Assembly: GCA_003499585.1 (NCBI GenBank)
Contig: DNSU01000046.1
Location: 6,643-13,980, forward strand
DNA from: Cyanobacteria bacterium UBA9579
GTDB taxonomy: Bacteria > Cyanobacteriota > Vampirovibrionia > Gastranaerophilales > UBA9579
Length of the DNA: 7,338 nt
Direction: 5' to 3'
The notes beneath the pieces were generated by a model. It worked only from the letters and a program-made list of their open reading frames with translations, was not told where the DNA came from and did no database searches. Made by a program: the position numbers and the translations under genes. Below are positions 1 to 6,651 of this stretch, in pieces. How positions within the stretch are numbered: position 1 is the stretch's first letter; every line of letters starts with the position of its first letter.

Positions 1-49
1 GGTTTTTACTATTATTGTTGTACTTTAAAAAGCAGGAGATTTCTCATAT

Positions 50-69
50 GTATAATTAAGGAATTATAC
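50..69. repeat. Perfect 8-bp inverted repeat over the dapA stop codon
   Basis: GTATAATT (50-57) and AATTATAC (62-69) are exact reverse complements separated by AAGG, so the end of the dapA message could fold into a short hairpin that includes the stop codon at 64-66. The stem is AT-rich and no T-run follows it on the minus strand, so it does not look like a standard intrinsic terminator. It could be a weak 3'-end or mRNA-stability structure, or chance in AT-rich DNA. The remaining bases 1-49 show no convincing gene start. Confidence 0.4.
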
Positions 70-963
70 TTTGGCTTTTTGATATGAGGATAAGACTTTA
101 AACAATTTATCTTTCTCGTCACTTGTTAATGTTACAAGTGGAGGTCTTACGTGATCTTCTATAACACCCCATTCCTGTAAAGAAGTTTTTAATGGGGTTG
201 GATTTGGTGCTGTAAATAATGCTTTAAATAACGGAAAGCATTTATGATGCAATGATTGTGCACCTTTTACATCTCCTGATTTGAATTTTTGAATCATTTC
301 TTTAATATCGCTGCCAATTAGATGTGATGCAACGCTAACTACACCATGAGCTCCTAGCGAAAGCATAGGTAATGTTAAACTATCATCACCGCTGTAAACA
401 ACGAAATCATCAGGAGAACAAGAGACTATTTCGGTAACCAGATCGAGATCCGGATTACTTTGTTTTACAGCAAATATATTGCTGTGTTGCTTTGCCAGAG
501 TTGCTATGGTCTCTGGAAGCATATTAATACCTGTTCTTCCAGGAATATTATAAAGTATAATAGGAAGATCAGTAGCTTTTGCAATTTGCCCAAAATGCTC
601 AAGTAATCCTCTTTGGGATGGTTTATTGTAATATGGGACAACAGATAAAATTGCATCAGCACCTGCTGCTTGAACTTTCTTGGACATTTCAACCGCTGTT
701 GCTGTGCTGTTTGATCCAGCCCCCATAACAATTTTAGCTTTACTTCCAACAGCTTCTTTTACTACTGTTAAAAGATTTAATTCTTCTTCATGTGTTAATG
801 TCGGAGACTCGCCTGTAGTACCTGCAACTAAAATAGCATCTGAGCCATTACTAACTAAGTGTTGGGCTAATTTTTCAGCAGCTACATAATCAACTTCTAA
901 TCTCTCATTGAAAGGTGTAGCCATAGCTGTTACAACTTCACCGCAGTTAAATCTCATATTCAT
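64..963 (-). CDS. dapA: 4-hydroxy-tetrahydrodipicolinate synthase (DapA)
   Basis: A cytoplasmic class I aldolase that condenses pyruvate with aspartate semialdehyde, the first committed step to diaminopimelate and lysine. The 299-residue length is normal for the family and the whole chain reads as one TIM barrel. Visible family residues are the GTTGES motif with Thr49 and Thr50, the PYYNKP motif with Tyr112, Tyr138 and Arg143 in YNIPGRTG, and Schiff-base Lys167 in FAVKQSN. The catalytic set is therefore complete. The first ATG is chosen because AAGGAG lies 7 nt upstream; a second Met at codon 3 would be 13 nt away. It is the last of three pathway genes in one orientation, 33 nt after asd. From family knowledge the enzyme is often feedback-inhibited by lysine, but I cannot judge this from sequence here. 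Other aldolases of this superfamily (NanA, KdgD) are less likely given the operon. Confidence 0.97.
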   Translation of the reverse strand: MNMRFNCGEVVTAMATPFNERLEVDYVAAEKLAQHLVSNGSDAILVAGTTGESPTLTHEEELNLLTVVKEAVGSKAKIVMGAGSNSTATAVEMSKKVQAAGADAILSVVPYYNKPSQRGLLEHFGQIAKATDLPIILYNIPGRTGINMLPETIATLAKQHSNIFAVKQSNPDLDLVTEIVSCSPDDFVVYSGDDSLTLPMLSLGAHGVVSVASHLIGSDIKEMIQKFKSGDVKGAQSLHHKCFPLFKALFTAPNPTPLKTSLQEWGVIEDHVRPPLVTLTSDEKDKLFKVLSSYQKAKV

Positions 964-970
964 AAAAACA

Positions 971-976
971 CTCCTT
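971..976 (-). promoter_or_regulatory. Ribosome binding site of dapA
   Basis: AAGGAG on the minus strand, 7 nt before the ATG at 961-963. It is the strongest Shine-Dalgarno match in the window. It supports the first Met rather than the Met two codons further in. Confidence 0.8.
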
Positions 977-996
977 ATTATTAAGATTAAGTTATT

Positions 997-2031
997 TTAT
1001 ATTTGTGCAGGAACTCTAACGAGATCCATTTCTACCAACTTTTCTGCAATTCTAACTGTATTAAGAGCAGCCCCGATTCTGAGGTTATCTGCTACAACCC
1101 ACATTGCAATGCCATTATCACTTGCAAGGTCTTTTCTGATTCGGCCGACATATACAGGATCTTTGCCAGCTGTTTCAATTGGGGTAGGGAATTCAAAATT
1201 AGCAGGATTATCTTCGACAACAACTCCGTATGCCTTTGATAAAATTTCTCTAGCTTTTTCAGGAGTTATTGGTTTTTCAAACTCAACATTTACAGATTCG
1301 CTGTGACTAATTACCACCGGAACTCTGACAGCAGTTGCTGCAATTGGAGTTTCTTCTGGGAGATGCAATATTTTCTTAGTTTCATTGACGAGTTTCATCT
1401 CTTCTTTTGTGTATCCGTTGTCGCAGAATACGTCTATCTGAGGGATCAGGTTAAAGGCAATTCTTTTCTTGAAAACCTTATTCTCAAATGGTTGATCATT
1501 CAAGTCTGCTTTTGCATTATCCATTAATTCATCTATAGCACTTTTTCCTGCACCGCTGACTGACTGATATGTGCTTACTACTAATTTTTTAATATTAGCA
1601 TATTCATGTAATGGTTTTAGAACCAGCATTAATTGTGATGTAGAACAATTTGGATTGGATATAAGGCCTTTATGCCATTTCAAGTCTTCATCATTAACAC
1701 CTGCTATTACGAGCGGAACTTCTTTTTCCATTCTAAATGCGCTGGTATTATCTACAACAACAGCTCCTCTTTTAATTGCTTCATGAGCTAAAGCTTTGCT
1801 TGTGGACGCTCCCGCTGATGATAGAACTATATCAACTCCTTCAAATGCTTCAGGGGTCGCTTCTTCTATCTGGTAAATTTTATCCTGAAATTTAATATCT
1901 TTTCCTGCACTTCGGGCACTGGCCAGAAATTTTATACTGTTAAAAGGAAAATTATGTTCTGCAAGTATGCTTAGAATCTCGCTGCCAACTACTCCAGTTG
2001 CCCCTAAAACAGCAATATTAGGTTTTTTCAT
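997..2031 (-). CDS. asd: Aspartate-semialdehyde dehydrogenase (Asd)
   Basis: Reductively dephosphorylates aspartyl phosphate with NADPH to give aspartate semialdehyde, the branch-point substrate for DapA and for threonine/methionine synthesis. At 344 residues it is full length. It shows the N-terminal nucleotide-binding loop GATGVVG (10-16), the SAGKDIKFQ stretch, the active-site Cys129 in NPNCST, the YQSVSGAG loop (155-162), and the RVPV plus SHSES segment with Arg236 and likely general-base His243. The C-terminal dehydrogenase helix WVVADNLRIGAALN starts at 311. The pattern fits the shorter bacterial Asd group found in Gram-positives and cyanobacteria rather than the enteric type. It starts 13 nt after the dapB stop and ends 33 nt before dapA, so one transcript is expected. 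No key residue is missing. The related enzyme ArgC (N-acetylglutamyl-phosphate reductase) is excluded by these motifs and by the neighbours. Confidence 0.97.
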   Translation of the reverse strand: MKKPNIAVLGATGVVGSEILSILAEHNFPFNSIKFLASARSAGKDIKFQDKIYQIEEATPEAFEGVDIVLSSAGASTSKALAHEAIKRGAVVVDNTSAFRMEKEVPLVIAGVNDEDLKWHKGLISNPNCSTSQLMLVLKPLHEYANIKKLVVSTYQSVSGAGKSAIDELMDNAKADLNDQPFENKVFKKRIAFNLIPQIDVFCDNGYTKEEMKLVNETKKILHLPEETPIAATAVRVPVVISHSESVNVEFEKPITPEKAREILSKAYGVVVEDNPANFEFPTPIETAGKDPVYVGRIRKDLASDNGIAMWVVADNLRIGAALNTVRIAEKLVEMDLVRVPAQI

Positions 2032-2037
2032 GATACT

Positions 2038-2043
2038 TTCCTC
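2038..2043 (-). promoter_or_regulatory. Ribosome binding site of asd in the dapB-asd gap
   Basis: GAGGAA on the minus strand, 6 nt before the asd ATG at 2029-2031 and directly after the dapB stop codon at 2045-2047. It fills nearly the entire 13-nt gap, so ribosomes finishing dapB could re-initiate on asd. Confidence 0.7.
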
Positions 2044-2044
2044 G

Positions 2045-2857
2045 CTATAAAATATTCTCTAAGCCATAGACAAAATCAGAATGTTCCATTACATATCTGA
2101 TTGAAAGAGCGACTCCGGGCATAAAACTGGCTCTATCAAATGAATCATGCCGTATAGTAAGTGCCTGCCCCGGTGCTCCAAAGATAACCTCCTGATGAGC
2201 TACAAAACCTGGCAGTCTAACACTGTGAATATGGATATTAGATTCGGTAATTCCACCTCGTGATCCTTTATAAGTTTCAGTTTCAGGAATATTATCTACT
2301 CCAAACTGTGATTTTTGTTGTGTCATAAGTTGTGCAGTTTTAATGGCTGTTCCTGATGGTGCATCTTTTTTTCTATTGTGATGAAGTTCTATGATTTCAG
2401 CGTGATCGAAGTATTTTGATGAAGTTGCTGCAAACATCATCATTAACACTGCACCTATTGCGAAATTTGGAGCAACCAGTGTCCCAAGATTTTTTTCACG
2501 TGATAAATTTTCGATTTCTTTCAATTGCTCACTGGATAGACCGGTTGTACCAATGACAGGTCTAATTCCACAATTTAGAGCAATTTTAGCATTCTCAAAA
2601 ATACACTCAGGGCTTGTAAAATCAACAACTGCATCAACCTGATTTTGAGTAAGTGTATCTTTTAATGATTCTGATATAATAACACCCTGCGGTTTATTAT
2701 CAACAATTTCACCAATATCTTTACCTACATTAGCTACATCTATAGCTGCAACTATCTCCATATCATTTTCTTTATTAACAGTTTTAACTACTTCCTGGCC
2801 CATTTTGCCGCAGGCCCCACATACTGCTACTCTGATTTTCTTATTCTCCGTTGCCAT
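2045..2857 (-). CDS. dapB: 4-hydroxy-tetrahydrodipicolinate reductase (DapB)
   Basis: Reduces the DapA product to tetrahydrodipicolinate with NAD(P)H, in the cytoplasm. The 270-residue chain has the Rossmann loop GACGKMG (14-20), the GTTGLS turn (103-108), the APNFAIGA segment (129-136) and the catalytic ELHHNRKKDAPSGTA block. In that block His159, His160 and Lys163 sit at the positions of the E. coli catalytic residues, and the substrate-binding SGT is present. The C-terminal part (HSVRLPGFVAHQEVIFGAPG, RHDSFDRASFMPGV, VYGLENIL) closely resembles cyanobacterial DapB as I remember it, which supports the lineage guess. The ATG is preceded by GAGGAA with 8 nt spacing. It is the first gene of the dapB-asd-dapA unit, so the operon promoter should lie in the divergent region just upstream. 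No lysine riboswitch fits into the short leader. Confidence 0.97.
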   Translation of the reverse strand: MATENKKIRVAVCGACGKMGQEVVKTVNKENDMEIVAAIDVANVGKDIGEIVDNKPQGVIISESLKDTLTQNQVDAVVDFTSPECIFENAKIALNCGIRPVIGTTGLSSEQLKEIENLSREKNLGTLVAPNFAIGAVLMMMFAATSSKYFDHAEIIELHHNRKKDAPSGTAIKTAQLMTQQKSQFGVDNIPETETYKGSRGGITESNIHIHSVRLPGFVAHQEVIFGAPGQALTIRHDSFDRASFMPGVALSIRYVMEHSDFVYGLENIL

Positions 2858-2892
2858 GTATGTACTTCCTCTATTAAATTCATCATATACTA

Positions 2893-2940
2893 ACTATATT
2901 TTTAGTGATTATCTCATATAAATGGTTTTTTTCCATTATA
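2893..2940 (-). promoter_or_regulatory. Candidate promoter region of the dapB-asd-dapA operon
   Basis: Two overlapping possibilities on the minus strand. The first has an exact TATAAT at 2935-2940 but only a poor -35 (ATTCCA at 2957-2962, 16 nt spacing); it would give a leader of roughly 70 nt. The second has TATAGT at 2893-2898 with TTTATA at 2917-2922 (18 nt spacing) and a leader of roughly 28 nt. In DNA this AT-rich such matches occur by chance, so the exact start is unresolved, although a promoter somewhere here is expected. Confidence 0.35.
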
Positions 2941-2961
2941 TTTTCTGACATTTTAATGGAA
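2931..2961. repeat. 8-bp inverted repeat, possible operator
   Basis: TTCCATTA (2931-2938) and TAATGGAA (2954-2961) are exact reverse complements with a 15-nt spacer. The left half overlaps the TATAAT candidate of dapB and the right half overlaps its -35 zone. A third half-like AATGG lies at 2921-2925. The geometry suits a dimeric regulator, but there is no direct evidence of binding. Confidence 0.3.
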
Positions 2962-3141
2962 TATTAAGTTAAGTGTTATATGGAGAATATTGTTTTTACT
3001 AAAAATTAAGGGGTCATAAAACCTAAAATTTATTGTACAATTTATATCAATCACAATTTAAAATAAGATACCTGCTGTAAGTATTGTTGAATTATCCAAG
3101 ACATATTCTTGTAAAACCCAAATATGAATCTGGAATAAAGT

Positions 3142-5805
3142 ATGAATCAAGCAATTTACGTTAAAAATAATATAATTAATAAGTTAATGTTCTCTATAAA
3201 TTCACTTGAAAATGTAGAGAGCCAACTTAAAGATTTCTTAAATCTTGATTTTATTCCTAAAGAAACTCTATATACCTACATTAATAGGCGAGAATATTTA
3301 AATGATCTTTTTACTGCTTTAAATTCAGCTGAGTATAAGTTGGTTTTACTTGGTGGTTTTCAAGGCACAGGAAAAACCCAACTAATAAAATCAGCCTTAT
3401 TAGCATTAGAAGATAACATTCTGGACTTTTATTATGAATACAACTCATCTTCAAACCTTGATGATATAATACTCTCTCTTTATCAATATTTAGATAAAGA
3501 ATTAGGAAAAGATGAAGAATATATCAGACTTAAAAATGATTCAACAGTTAAATCAATTGATAAAAAATTAGTTAGCTATCTAAAAAACTTAAATAGACCA
3601 CTATTAATAACAATTGATGGATTTGAAAACTGCATTAATGATGAACTGTCTATTTCTGATAAAGAATTATCCCGTTTTTTGAATTATTTACTATCTATTC
3701 CCTCAATAAAACTTATAATCTCAGGCAGCAGAATCTCTGCTGATAGCTTTAATGTTGATCAAGAGAAAATTCATCAGCTAAAGTTGTCAGGTCTTGATGA
3801 GTCTGATGCCATTAGAATATTAAATGATCACAAATTAGCCGGATCAGAGAATGTTCTATATCAGGCTTTTCAAACAGCCCGAGGATATCCTGAAAGCTTA
3901 TATTTGTTTATCACAGCAGTCAATATACTTAAACTATCTCCTTTTGACATTATCAAAGAATATTCAATTCATAAGGAGAATTTTGAGGATTTCATAGTCA
4001 GGAAAATTTACTCTAAAATCCCTTTATTAGCAAAAAAAGCTCTCTGGTTCTTTGCAACTATACGCCATTGTGTGAATCCTGATACTATTGGCAGATTAAA
4101 TCTAGGCAGAGATATCGATGATCATTTAAAGTATTTAACATCAAATAAATTACTTAGCTTTAATAATAATGCATACTGCTTAAAAGATTTCTTAAGACAC
4201 TTTATTTACAATAATATCCCGGTAAATGAAAAAGTCAAAATTCACCAATTCTTGTATGATTTCTATACGGAACAATTATCAAATAAACTTGAAAACAGAA
4301 TTTTTGCAATATCTCGAAAATCACTAAATAGTGAAATTCATTATCATCGGCTAAGTTCAGATAAATATAAAGAAAATTCCGGCTCTAACCACCCTGACAA
4401 ATATAATTCAGACCCGCTTGTATCATCATATTCCAGCAAATACGATCTAAACAATCTGGGCAGCGAAATTGAATCAGCTGCACTAGTTGATGTAAACGTT
4501 ATTGCAGAGCAAAAAATCGATACAGGAAAAGAAGAAGTCAAAGAAGAAATGCTAAAAGAGCAAAAAACCGGTGAAAATACTCAGACAAAATCAATAGATA
4601 TAGGGGATCTAAAAATTGATTTATCTGATGAAGAAAAGAAATTGTTGGCACAAGCAGATGACTCCGAAGAAGTTCAGGATTTACAGAATAATAATTATGG
4701 ACAACAGCCTGAAGAAGAACGAATAGAACAGGAAACACCTGAGCAAATACGTGATAAATATATCAAAAATGCAGTTATATGCAAGAAAAAAGGAAATCTA
4801 AGCCTGACTTTAAGTTATTATAAGAAAGCCCTTAATATAACTGAAGAAATACGAGATACAGTAAGTTCTGCCAGAGTTTCTAAAGCTATTGCTAATATAT
4901 TTGAAGCCCTAAAGCAGTATGAAAAGTCTTTGAATTACTTAAATAAGACTTTAGACTTATATACCAGATTAAATGACACAGCTAATATACAGTTAATACT
5001 GTTAAAAATCGCAGATATGTATAAAGATAACTCTAAGCACAATGATGCTTTGAGTTATTACAATCAAATATTAAAGTATGACCCTGAAACTATTCAAGAT
5101 ACTACAATGATGGGTGTTTTAAGCGGTCTTGGTGATATATATGATTACAAAGAAGATTTAGATGTAGCTCTAAGATACTATCTTGAAGCTTTTGAAAGAG
5201 CTAAAAAGCTTAATGACACAAGAAATGCATCAATATTATGTTTTAAAATAGCTATAATTTATGACGATTACGATGATTTTGACAGAGCAATTGAATATTA
5301 CCAGAAGAATATACAAATTTCCAATAATCCTGCTGTAAATTCCTATCTAGCAGCCTCCTATTCTAATATGGGCGCACTTTATGAGGATATGAAAGATACT
5401 AATAACGCAATTATTAACTATGCTAAATCACTTGAAATTGATAAACTTACAAATAACTACGAAGGGCAATGTAAAAACTTATCCAGACTTGGTAATATAT
5501 ACTCAGGATTAGATGTCAAGGATAAGGCACTGGCATATTTTCGTGAAGGAGTTCTAGCTGCAAAATCAACAAGTGATTTATATACTATTGCAATGAGCCA
5601 TATTGATATTGGAGATTTTTATTTTATTGAAAGTCAATTCGAGAATGCCCTCAGATCATTTATTCTGGCTAAGAAGGCTGTGGGTAAAACAATATCAACT
5701 GATAGCAAGGAAAAAATTGACCGGCGATTTAAAAGAATAATGTCTGAAATTGGTGAAATCAAGTTTAATATACTAATAGAGAATATAAAAAGAAAATATG
5801 GATAA
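3142..5805 (+). CDS. STAND/AAA-type ATPase with C-terminal TPR repeats, function unknown
   Basis: An 887-residue, apparently soluble protein with no signal peptide or membrane segment. An RRE motif (49-51) precedes the P-loop GFQGTGKT (72-79, Lys78). The Walker B strand LLITIDGFE has Asp159, a sensor-like strand LIISGSR ends at Arg197, and a GYP (248-250) matches the GxP motif of STAND ATPases. A winged-helix-like helical region follows (about 285-380). Residues about 403-535 form a polar, then strongly acidic and Glu/Lys-rich linker, probably disordered. About eight TPRs with a period near 40 residues fill 537-850. In the STAND family the ATPase is usually a ligand-gated switch and the repeats sense or bind partners; here no recognisable effector or DNA-binding domain is attached, so the output is unclear. 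The start has only a weak GGA 7 nt upstream, and an in-frame stop lies just before it (3136-3138); Met16 is an alternative start. The end overlaps rsmG by 8 nt. A defence, regulatory or scaffold role is possible but unproven. Confidence 0.85.
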   Translation: MNQAIYVKNNIINKLMFSINSLENVESQLKDFLNLDFIPKETLYTYINRREYLNDLFTALNSAEYKLVLLGGFQGTGKTQLIKSALLALEDNILDFYYEYNSSSNLDDIILSLYQYLDKELGKDEEYIRLKNDSTVKSIDKKLVSYLKNLNRPLLITIDGFENCINDELSISDKELSRFLNYLLSIPSIKLIISGSRISADSFNVDQEKIHQLKLSGLDESDAIRILNDHKLAGSENVLYQAFQTARGYPESLYLFITAVNILKLSPFDIIKEYSIHKENFEDFIVRKIYSKIPLLAKKALWFFATIRHCVNPDTIGRLNLGRDIDDHLKYLTSNKLLSFNNNAYCLKDFLRHFIYNNIPVNEKVKIHQFLYDFYTEQLSNKLENRIFAISRKSLNSEIHYHRLSSDKYKENSGSNHPDKYNSDPLVSSYSSKYDLNNLGSEIESAALVDVNVIAEQKIDTGKEEVKEEMLKEQKTGENTQTKSIDIGDLKIDLSDEEKKLLAQADDSEEVQDLQNNNYGQQPEEERIEQETPEQIRDKYIKNAVICKKKGNLSLTLSYYKKALNITEEIRDTVSSARVSKAIANIFEALKQYEKSLNYLNKTLDLYTRLNDTANIQLILLKIADMYKDNSKHNDALSYYNQILKYDPETIQDTTMMGVLSGLGDIYDYKEDLDVALRYYLEAFERAKKLNDTRNASILCFKIAIIYDDYDDFDRAIEYYQKNIQISNNPAVNSYLAASYSNMGALYEDMKDTNNAIINYAKSLEIDKLTNNYEGQCKNLSRLGNIYSGLDVKDKALAYFREGVLAAKSTSDLYTIAMSHIDIGDFYFIESQFENALRSFILAKKAVGKTISTDSKEKIDRRFKRIMSEIGEIKFNILIENIKRKYG

Positions 5806-6535
5806 AAATTGGGAATTATTACAAGAAAAAGCCGAAAATTTTAACTTAAACCTGAATGATGATCAAATAAATCAATTTAAAGAGTACTGGCGGCTTCTTG
5901 ATGAATATAATAAACATACAAATCTGGTCAGTAATACTGATCAGGATATTGCAATCAGAAAACATTTTATAGATTCCATCTCAATAGGATTAATAAAAGA
6001 TCAAATTGGTTGGGATGAGACTAAAACTGTAATTGATATTGGCATTGGCGGTGGATTTCCTGGGGTTCCAATTATTATTGTTAATCCGAACTGGAGCTTA
6101 ACCGCTGTTGATTCTATTGGTAAAAAGACTAAATTTATTGAATTGCTAGCTGAAAGATTAGGGTTAATCGATAGAATAAAAGTTATTAACGCCCGAGCTG
6201 AAGATTTAGTACGTGAAAAAGATAAAAGAGAAAATTTTGATATCGTAGTGGCCCGTGCAGTAAGTCAATTAAATATTTTATCTGAATATTGCCTGCCTTT
6301 TGTCAAGCAGGAAGGATTCTTTATTGCATATAAAGCCAGGGGTATCGAGATAGAACTTAATCAGGCACAAAAAGCATTTGCAGCACTAGGAGGGGAAGTT
6401 ACGAATATAACCCGTTACGACCTGCCTGATGAGGAATCGGTTGAAAGAAATTTAATTATAATAAGAAAGATAAAACCAACCCCACCTAATTATCCGAGAA
6501 AAGCAGGAATTCCAAAGAAAAATCCTTTAGTTTAA
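5798..6535 (+). CDS. rsmG: 16S rRNA (guanine-N7)-methyltransferase RsmG (GidB)
   Basis: Methylates N7 of the guanine equivalent to G527 in the 530 loop of 16S rRNA using SAM; loss in other bacteria gives low-level streptomycin resistance. The 245 residues contain the family's landmarks: NLVSN (42-46), KHFIDS (55-60), SAM motif DIGIGGGFPGVP (80-91), acidic Asp105 in DSIGKKTKFI, NARAEDL (131-137), VARAVSQL (151-158), and the typical tail PTPPNYPRKAGIPKKNPL. The usual DIGSGAGFPG is slightly altered (Ile83, Gly85) but the glycines are kept. Its ATG lies inside the last codons of the ATPase-TPR gene (ATGGATAA overlap) with only a purine-rich AGAAAA before it, so translation probably depends on ribosomes from the upstream gene. 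In many bacteria rsmG sits beside mnmG or parAB, which is not the case here. Confidence 0.96.
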   Translation: MDKNWELLQEKAENFNLNLNDDQINQFKEYWRLLDEYNKHTNLVSNTDQDIAIRKHFIDSISIGLIKDQIGWDETKTVIDIGIGGGFPGVPIIIVNPNWSLTAVDSIGKKTKFIELLAERLGLIDRIKVINARAEDLVREKDKRENFDIVVARAVSQLNILSEYCLPFVKQEGFFIAYKARGIEIELNQAQKAFAALGGEVTNITRYDLPDEESVERNLIIIRKIKPTPPNYPRKAGIPKKNPLV

Positions 6536-6562
6536 AGTAATTAAACATTTAAATATATTGTC

Positions 6563-6588
6563 ATTCTGAGGGCTTTAGCCCGAAGAAT
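6563..6588. repeat. Left hairpin arm of the REPIN-like element
   Basis: ATTCT (6563-6567) pairs with AGAAT (6584-6588), and GGGCT (6570-6574) pairs with AGCCC (6577-6581). The two stems are separated by GA facing GA, which would form a tandem G-A mismatch. The loop is TT, or TTTA if the last stem pair opens. No T-run follows on either strand, so it is not a canonical terminator. Confidence 0.65.
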
Positions 6589-6630
6589 CTATCCAAATTA
6601 CAATTATAGACTTTAATTTATGTTTGCCAG

Positions 6631-6651
6631 ATCCTTCACTTCGTTCAGGAT
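6631..6651. repeat. Right hairpin arm of the REPIN-like element
   Basis: ATCCT (6631-6635) pairs with AGGAT (6647-6651). On the minus strand the arm reads ATCCT, GA, ACGAAGT, GA, AGGAT, the same plan as the left arm: 5-bp stem, GA facing GA, apical part. The apical stem is only 2 bp here, shorter than in the left arm. Confidence 0.6.

Larger units (their letters stand above)
2858..3141. other. Divergent intergenic region between dapB and the ATPase-TPR gene
   Basis: A 284-nt AT-rich stretch without a supportable gene. It should hold the promoters of the leftward dap operon and of the rightward ATPase-TPR/rsmG pair. The left half contains candidate dapB promoters and an inverted repeat (2931-2961). 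The right half contains a perfect 10-bp palindrome, ATTGTACAAT (3032-3041). A possible but weak rightward promoter is TTGTAC (3033-3038) and TTTAAA (3057-3062) with 18 nt between them. A four-codon frame ATG...TAA at 3124-3138 ends 3 nt before the ATPase-TPR ATG and has no good ribosome site. No riboswitch, tRNA or terminator is evident. Confidence 0.6.

Noticed and set aside
504..1786. Several 65-130-codon open frames lying within dapA and asd
   Set aside because: They overlap genes with complete catalytic motifs, show no recognisable domains, and have biased compositions expected of shadow frames.
2858..2940. Lysine riboswitch in the dapB leader
   Set aside because: The leader is at most about 70-80 nt from any promoter candidate, far below the size of that aptamer, and no matching conserved core or terminator was seen.
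3124..3138. Four-codon leader peptide before the ATPase-TPR gene
   Set aside because: No ribosome binding site precedes it and such tiny frames are common by chance; only its in-frame stop is used, to exclude an upstream start.
4344..4738. Antisense open frames inside the ATPase-TPR gene
   Set aside because: They mirror the low-complexity charged linker on the other strand; stop codons are rare there because of its codon make-up, and there is no ribosome site or family match.
6570..6581. Intrinsic terminator formed by GGGCT/AGCCC
   Set aside because: The stem is GC-rich, but no T-run follows on either strand, and it is better explained as the apical stem of the repeat arm.
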